64,000 bases of DNA from Faecalispora anaeroviscerum (lineage in GTDB: Bacteria; Bacillota; Clostridia; Oscillospirales; Acutalibacteraceae), in contig NZ_CANOOQ010000001.1 in NCBI RefSeq assembly GCF_947568225.1, positions 2,604,001-2,668,000 of the forward strand, written 5' to 3'. Both the position numbers and the translations under genes were made by a program. Shown one piece after another: positions 59,863 through 64,000 of the stretch. The first letter of the stretch is position 1. Each line of letters opens with the position of its first letter. The notes beneath the pieces were generated by a model. The model had not been told where the DNA came from. It searched no databases and was given only the letters and a program-made list of their open reading frames with translations.

Positions 59863-60789
59863 TTAATCATATGTGGAATTTTGTTTGCTTTGCGGCTGCA
59901 TGGTCGAGGACTGCTGCGCTTTGTCACACAGCTTCAAAAAGCGCTGCATGGGCACGGTAATAAATTTGTCTTTTCGGTATATGACAGAGAGAGCCCAAGA
60001 AAACTCCGGGTTTTTCAAGTGAATTTGGTGTACACGGTCACTGTAAACCTTATCAATCAACGGCTTGGGTAATATGCTGATTCCCTGATTGTTTGAAACC
60101 ATCTCCAGCAGCAAATCCCATTGAGAGCTTTCAAAAACGATGTTTGGAACAAAGCCTGCGGTTTGGCAGCGCTCCAGCACACGATCGTGATACATATAGT
60201 CCGGAGTGACCATGAGAAAACGCTCCGGCTTAAGCTCCCGGAACTCCACACACTGTTTGGCGGCAAGTGGATGCTGCTTGGAAACCACCAATACGGCTTC
60301 CGAGGTGTAAACAATTTGGCTGAAAAACTTGCTGTCTGAAAACGGCTCAATCACCACTCCCAGATCAAGCGTCCCCTCGTCTACCAGCTCCAGTACCGAT
60401 TTAGAGGTGCTCTCCGTAATCTTTAAAATGGTTTCCGGGTAAGCGTCGCGAAACTGATACAGCAGAGAAGAAAAATAGATCGTTCCGGCTGTTGGGGGAA
60501 GACCAAGCCTCAACGTGCCATTTGCGCAGTGCAGATGCTGATACAGCTCCTGTGTCTGCGCATTATAATATTCCAGCAGCTTGGTTGCGTATTCGTAAAA
60601 TACCAGGCCGTCCGCTGTAACCAGTAAGTCTTTCGCCCGGCGGTTGATGAATTCCACTTGAAATTCATTCTCCAATGCGCGAATGGCTTTGCTCAGGGTT
60701 GATTGGCTGACGAAAAGCTTCTCAGCCGCCCTTGTAAAATGATGCTGATTGACCACTTCCACATAATAAGACAGCTGAATCATAGTCAT
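59863..60789 (-). CDS. LysR-family transcriptional regulator
   Basis: 308 residues. GGAGGAG 8 bases before the ATG. N-terminal winged HTH: LSYYVEVVNQHHFTRAAEKLFVSQSTLSKAIRALE. Effector-binding domain (about 90-295) with LGLPPTAGTIYFSSLLYQFRDAYPE and the later QGISILPKPLID. It is divergent from the MFS/CoA-transferase pair and upstream of gldA, so its most likely targets are the divergent MFS operon and its own promoter. Confidence 0.93.
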   Translation of the reverse strand: MTMIQLSYYVEVVNQHHFTRAAEKLFVSQSTLSKAIRALENEFQVEFINRRAKDLLVTADGLVFYEYATKLLEYYNAQTQELYQHLHCANGTLRLGLPPTAGTIYFSSLLYQFRDAYPETILKITESTSKSVLELVDEGTLDLGVVIEPFSDSKFFSQIVYTSEAVLVVSKQHPLAAKQCVEFRELKPERFLMVTPDYMYHDRVLERCQTAGFVPNIVFESSQWDLLLEMVSNNQGISILPKPLIDKVYSDRVHQIHLKNPEFSWALSVIYRKDKFITVPMQRFLKLCDKAQQSSTMQPQSKQNSTYD

Positions 60790-61203
60790 TGGGGAATCTC
60801 CTCCTCAATTATTCTCTTCTGACTTTATTATACAGTAAATTACCTTTGCTTCAATCCCCACTTTTTTTCTTATTGGGAAATTGATGTTTTGTTGACTGTG
60901 CTGCGTAGGGCTATATTCAAAAAGGGGAGCGTTCACGGTATTTTCTCAAAAAGCTGAAAAAGCCAGTCTGCAAGCCATAAATCTTGAATTTTTACAATGA
61001 AAATCTCTAATTTTTTATAAAAAACAGCGATGAAAATGTAGTATGTGTATGAAATTACTTCATGGCGGCATGAAAAAGTGGTATTTCTCTTTTGAAAATC
61101 ACCATGCTATGATGACGGTGCAAAAATGCTTTGGCCAAAGCAAACGAAGTAACTGAAATCACAGCTTGGGTGCGTCTGCACACAAGTGAAAGGAGAATAC
61201 TTC
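60790..61203. promoter_or_regulatory. Divergent lysR-MFS intergenic region
   Basis: 410 bp, AT-rich, expected to hold the LysR binding sites (T-N11-A type) and the promoters. I could not define exact boxes. There is no sigma-54-like element here. Confidence 0.4.
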
Positions 61204-62412
61204 ATGGAAGAGCAAAGAATAAAAGTATCTTCAACCAGGGCAATACTGATTGAAATGGTTATGTTTTTTACATACGCATTTTTTGCAGTCAATTGGATTG
61301 CCGGCAGCACCCTGACGCCGCAAATTATGAAATATTTTAAGCTGGAGTCATTTGCGTCGGCAACCCTCATTTCCAATGCCATCACTATTGCAAAAATCAT
61401 TGGCAATTTTATGGCCGCCGGTATTCTGATTAAGCTGTTCCCCAAAAAGGCAATTGGGCTTGGTTCCGGATTAATTGTTGCGGGCAGTGCGCTGGCTGTT
61501 TTGGCGCCTCAGTATTGGATTTTTATTTTAGGCCGTTTTTGCATGGGCTTTGGTGGCGCGCTGTATGTGGTTTATTTCAGCCCGATGGTCATCCACTATT
61601 TTACGCCCGAAAAGCGTCCAACCGTCAATGCGCTCAACGGCGTGGCCTACAATGTCGGCGGAATTCTCGCAATGCTGATCGTTGGTCCCGTCATCCGGTG
61701 GCTGGAAACCTGGCAGTACAGCATGGCGTTTTTTGCGGCGATTAGTGGCGTGTTGTTCCTTGCATGGCCTGTTTTGGGTCAAGACTTTGAGATGAACCGT
61801 TCTTCCGGCGCTGTGGCCGAGAAATATACGGCAGGAGATGCGCTAAAAGAAAAATTCAATTGGTTCTTACCGTTTACCTATTCTGGGCTGCTCACGTTCT
61901 ATATTGTGCTGCTCAACATTTTTCCGATTTCCGGCGCAACCGCAATCAACTCCAAAACTCTCAGCATACTGGTGGCGGCAGGCGGTGTTGTCGGCTCAAT
62001 TCTGGCGATTCTGCTGGCTAAGGTATACTTCAGGCGATTACCCGTAATCCGCTGGAGCGGTTTGGCGATGACCCTGTTCGGCGTACTGATGTTTTATACC
62101 AGCAGCGGGATGCTTTCCATGATAGCCGCGTTTGCCATTGGTATGTTTATGTTTCTGCCGATTACCTCGCTCATGACGATTCCGCAGGAATTGCCGAACA
62201 TGACCCCCGCCAAGCTGACTACCATTATGGGCTTGTTCTGGGCATTGTCCTATGTAATCGAATCCGTAGCATATTATCTGATCGGCGTTGTGATCGACAA
62301 GTCCGGGTATTCGGCCGGGCTGACCATAGCGCTGGTGATGAGCGCAACCTTCTTCCTCGGCTCGTTCCTCCTCCCGGAAACCGGCCGTGTATCCAAAGAA
62401 AAAAAGCAGTGA
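61204..62412 (+). CDS. Major facilitator superfamily transporter
   Basis: 402 residues from the ATG at 61204 (AAAGGAG 8 bases upstream). Twelve hydrophobic helices. Helix 1 region AILIEMVMFFTYAFFAVNWIAG, loop 2-3 FPKKAIGLGSGLIVAGSAL, and cytoplasmic loop residues FTPEKRPTVNALNGVAYN match the CynX/NarK-type MFS group. The neighbour is a CoA transferase, so a small carboxylate substrate is plausible but unproven. Confidence 0.85.
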   Translation: MEEQRIKVSSTRAILIEMVMFFTYAFFAVNWIAGSTLTPQIMKYFKLESFASATLISNAITIAKIIGNFMAAGILIKLFPKKAIGLGSGLIVAGSALAVLAPQYWIFILGRFCMGFGGALYVVYFSPMVIHYFTPEKRPTVNALNGVAYNVGGILAMLIVGPVIRWLETWQYSMAFFAAISGVLFLAWPVLGQDFEMNRSSGAVAEKYTAGDALKEKFNWFLPFTYSGLLTFYIVLLNIFPISGATAINSKTLSILVAAGGVVGSILAILLAKVYFRRLPVIRWSGLAMTLFGVLMFYTSSGMLSMIAAFAIGMFMFLPITSLMTIPQELPNMTPAKLTTIMGLFWALSYVIESVAYYLIGVVIDKSGYSAGLTIALVMSATFFLGSFLLPETGRVSKEKKQ

Positions 62413-62473
62413 CCGGGCCGATACAGCCGCAATTCTTTGATTGCGGAGTTTGCCGATTGAAAGGAGCTATCTT

Positions 62474-63808
62474 ATGAAATCATTGGAACAAGAATATCGT
62501 GAAAAGCGGATGACCGCCGAACAGGCACTGGAATTGATTCGCGACGGCGACTATATGTTTTCTGCTCAGGCAACAGGGGAGCCCCAGGCCATTCTTGAAC
62601 GTCTTCAGCACCTGAAAGAGACCGGCGTAAAAAACACCGTTCTGAACACCTGCCTCCCTCTGAAATATTATGAGGCGTTCAAGGACCCTGAAATGCAGGG
62701 GATCATGTCCCATAACGGCTGGTTTTTCAGCGCCGGTTTGCGCGACGCCCAGAAGAAAAAGCTGGTGAGCAACTCACCTCAAAGCTCCACCTCCGTTCTG
62801 CGTAAAACCCTTGACCGTATCGCTTATGAAGGCCGCCGACCGGTTGTGCTGGCTACCGTATCTCCCATGGACAAGCACGGTTATATGTCCTTGTCTGTCA
62901 GCGCCATTTATGAGCGCGACCTCATCAATGGGGGGGCGATTGCCATTGTTGAGGTGAACCCCAATTTTCCCCGTACCTTTGGCGACACACAGGTTCATGT
63001 TTCTGAAATAGCGGCAATTGTGGAGTCAGACCGACCCATCCCCATCAGCAACCTGGTGCCCTATACCGAAACGGACGCCGCAATCGGAAAACATATTGCA
63101 TCTCTGGTGGAGGATGGCTCCACCATTCAGCTGGGCATCGGCAATATTCCAAATGCGGTGGCGGCGGAGCTGAAAACGAAACGGCATTTGGGAATCCATA
63201 CAGAAATGTTTACAGAAACGATGATAGATCTGATTGAGTGCGGCGCGGTGGATAATTCGCAGAAGGGTTTGCTGAATGGATATTCGGTTTGCTCCTTTAC
63301 ACTGGGCAGCAAGCGGCTGTATGATTACATCGACAACAATCCTTCTGTTCTGTTCAAATCCTGCACATTCACCAATGACCCGTATACCATTGGACGAAAC
63401 AACAAATTTGTTTCCGTGAACGCTACGCTGGAGGTTGACCTGACCGGCCAATGCGCGTCTGAAACCGTTGGCCATACCCAGTGGTCCGGCACCGGCGGAC
63501 AATCAGAAACGGTGCAGGGTGCCCAGATGTCCCCCGGAGGAAAGTCGATTATTGCCATGCACTCCACCTATACCACAACGGATGCCACCGGCAAAAAGCA
63601 ACTTCACTCCAAGATCGTGCCGTTTTTGCAGGAGGGCGCGGTCGTCACTACGTCCCGAAACGACACGGACTATGTGGTGACCGAATACGGGATTGCCTGG
63701 CTGCGCGGGTTAAATGTAAGCCGGCGCGTAGAGGCCTTGATCAACATTGCACACCCGGATTTTCGCGATGAGCTGCGTCAGCAGGCGGAAAAGTACATGA
63801 TTTGGTAA
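62474..63808 (+). CDS. Acetyl-CoA hydrolase/transferase family enzyme (4-hydroxybutyrate or butyryl CoA-transferase like)
   Basis: 444 residues from the ATG at 62474 (AAAGGAG 8 bases upstream). Catalytic Glu in HLGIHTEMFTE. GTGGQSETVQGAQMSPGGKSIIAMHST is the CoA-binding segment, and VVTEYGIAWLRGLNVSRRVEALINIAHP is the C-terminal signature. Family members transfer CoA between acetate, butyrate, propionate or 4-hydroxybutyrate. It probably pairs with the MFS transporter 61 bp upstream for uptake and activation of a carboxylate. The substrate cannot be set by eye. Confidence 0.88.
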   Translation: MKSLEQEYREKRMTAEQALELIRDGDYMFSAQATGEPQAILERLQHLKETGVKNTVLNTCLPLKYYEAFKDPEMQGIMSHNGWFFSAGLRDAQKKKLVSNSPQSSTSVLRKTLDRIAYEGRRPVVLATVSPMDKHGYMSLSVSAIYERDLINGGAIAIVEVNPNFPRTFGDTQVHVSEIAAIVESDRPIPISNLVPYTETDAAIGKHIASLVEDGSTIQLGIGNIPNAVAAELKTKRHLGIHTEMFTETMIDLIECGAVDNSQKGLLNGYSVCSFTLGSKRLYDYIDNNPSVLFKSCTFTNDPYTIGRNNKFVSVNATLEVDLTGQCASETVGHTQWSGTGGQSETVQGAQMSPGGKSIIAMHSTYTTTDATGKKQLHSKIVPFLQEGAVVTTSRNDTDYVVTEYGIAWLRGLNVSRRVEALINIAHPDFRDELRQQAEKYMIW

Positions 63809-64000
63809 TTTGACTGATACCAAGGAACGACAGGAGCGCCGACGGAGTCGGCTTACGGGTGCAAAGAGAACATAGCGGTCCATAATGAAAAGCCTCCCGC
63901 AAAGCATCAGCTTTGCGGGAGGCTTTTCCCTGCTACGGGCGCAGCCTGCGGCAGGGAACGGTAACAAATTGTCTGAACGGGTAGAGGCAAAACCGCCGGC
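63809..64000. other. Region after the CoA transferase to the window end
   Basis: Contains the terminator at 63886-63929. The last 70 bases hold no supportable gene within the window. Confidence 0.4.
63886..63929 (+). terminator. Terminator of the MFS/CoA-transferase operon
   Basis: AAAAGCCTCCCGCAAAGC and GCTTTGCGGGAGGCTTTT form an 18-bp stem with a 4-base loop (ATCA). Confidence 0.95.

Noticed and set aside
60790..61203. Sigma-54 promoter before the MFS gene
   Set aside because: TTGGCC near 61132 lacks the -12 TTGC at the required distance.

Overview
The window looks like a chromosomal segment of an anaerobic Clostridia species (Bacillota, probably an Oscillospirales/Ruminococcaceae-type gut or digester organism). 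This is inferred from GGAGG-type ribosome sites, the two tRNAs, an agr-like LytTR/GHKL pair, an SLH surface protein, an oxygen-sensitive type of 2-hydroxyacyl-CoA dehydratase, CoA transferases and an FHA-FtsW/PBP pair. No rRNA or phylogenetic marker gene is present, so the genus cannot be fixed.

1-25.9 kb is an AT-rich accessory region with almost all genes on the minus strand. It holds a DarT-like ADP-ribosyltransferase, a serine recombinase next to a GC-rich non-coding block, an HNH protein between two distantly paralogous unknown proteins, and a six-gene envelope/sensing operon (small membrane protein, 59-residue protein, Big_2 protein, secreted transglutaminase-like protein, membrane-anchored ECF sigma factor, secreted protein). 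These are followed by an XRE regulator, an amidoligase/gamma-glutamylcyclotransferase pair, a large unknown protein, and a defence island. The island consists of a zinc-ribbon PD-(D/E)XK-like nuclease, a complete qatABCD anti-phage operon and a 690-residue non-retron reverse transcriptase. A strand-specific ATACCCC motif is strongly enriched in the first 15 kb. The region ends at tRNA-Thr and tRNA-Tyr.

26-37.3 kb carries a LytTR response regulator with a GHKL sensor kinase, a small cysteine-rich protein and a 2720-residue surface protein with internal duplications, three SLH domains and C-terminal cell-wall-binding repeats.

37.4-48.5 kb is a catabolic cluster. Divergent operons encode a permease, hydroxyacyl-CoA dehydrogenase and thiolase (minus strand), and enoyl-CoA hydratase, family III CoA transferase, dehydratase activator and the two dehydratase subunits (plus strand). 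Both operons have textbook sigma-54 (-24/-12) promoters, with a shared cluster of TGCACAA half-sites between them. A PAS/AAA+/Fis sigma-54 activator follows the plus-strand operon. Together they suggest oxidation of an imported 2-hydroxy acid through 2-enoyl-CoA, 3-hydroxyacyl-CoA and 3-ketoacyl-CoA to acetyl-CoA plus a shortened acyl-CoA.

48.5-64 kb holds a FAD-oxidase fragment, a lone tyrosine recombinase bracketed by a perfect 24-bp inverted repeat, a chemoreceptor interrupted by an in-frame TAG followed by cheW, an aromatic-acid-exporter-like membrane protein, a DUF6506-like protein, an FHA-FtsW/RodA fusion with a transpeptidase, gldA, a LysR regulator, an MFS transporter and an acetyl-CoA hydrolase/transferase family enzyme.
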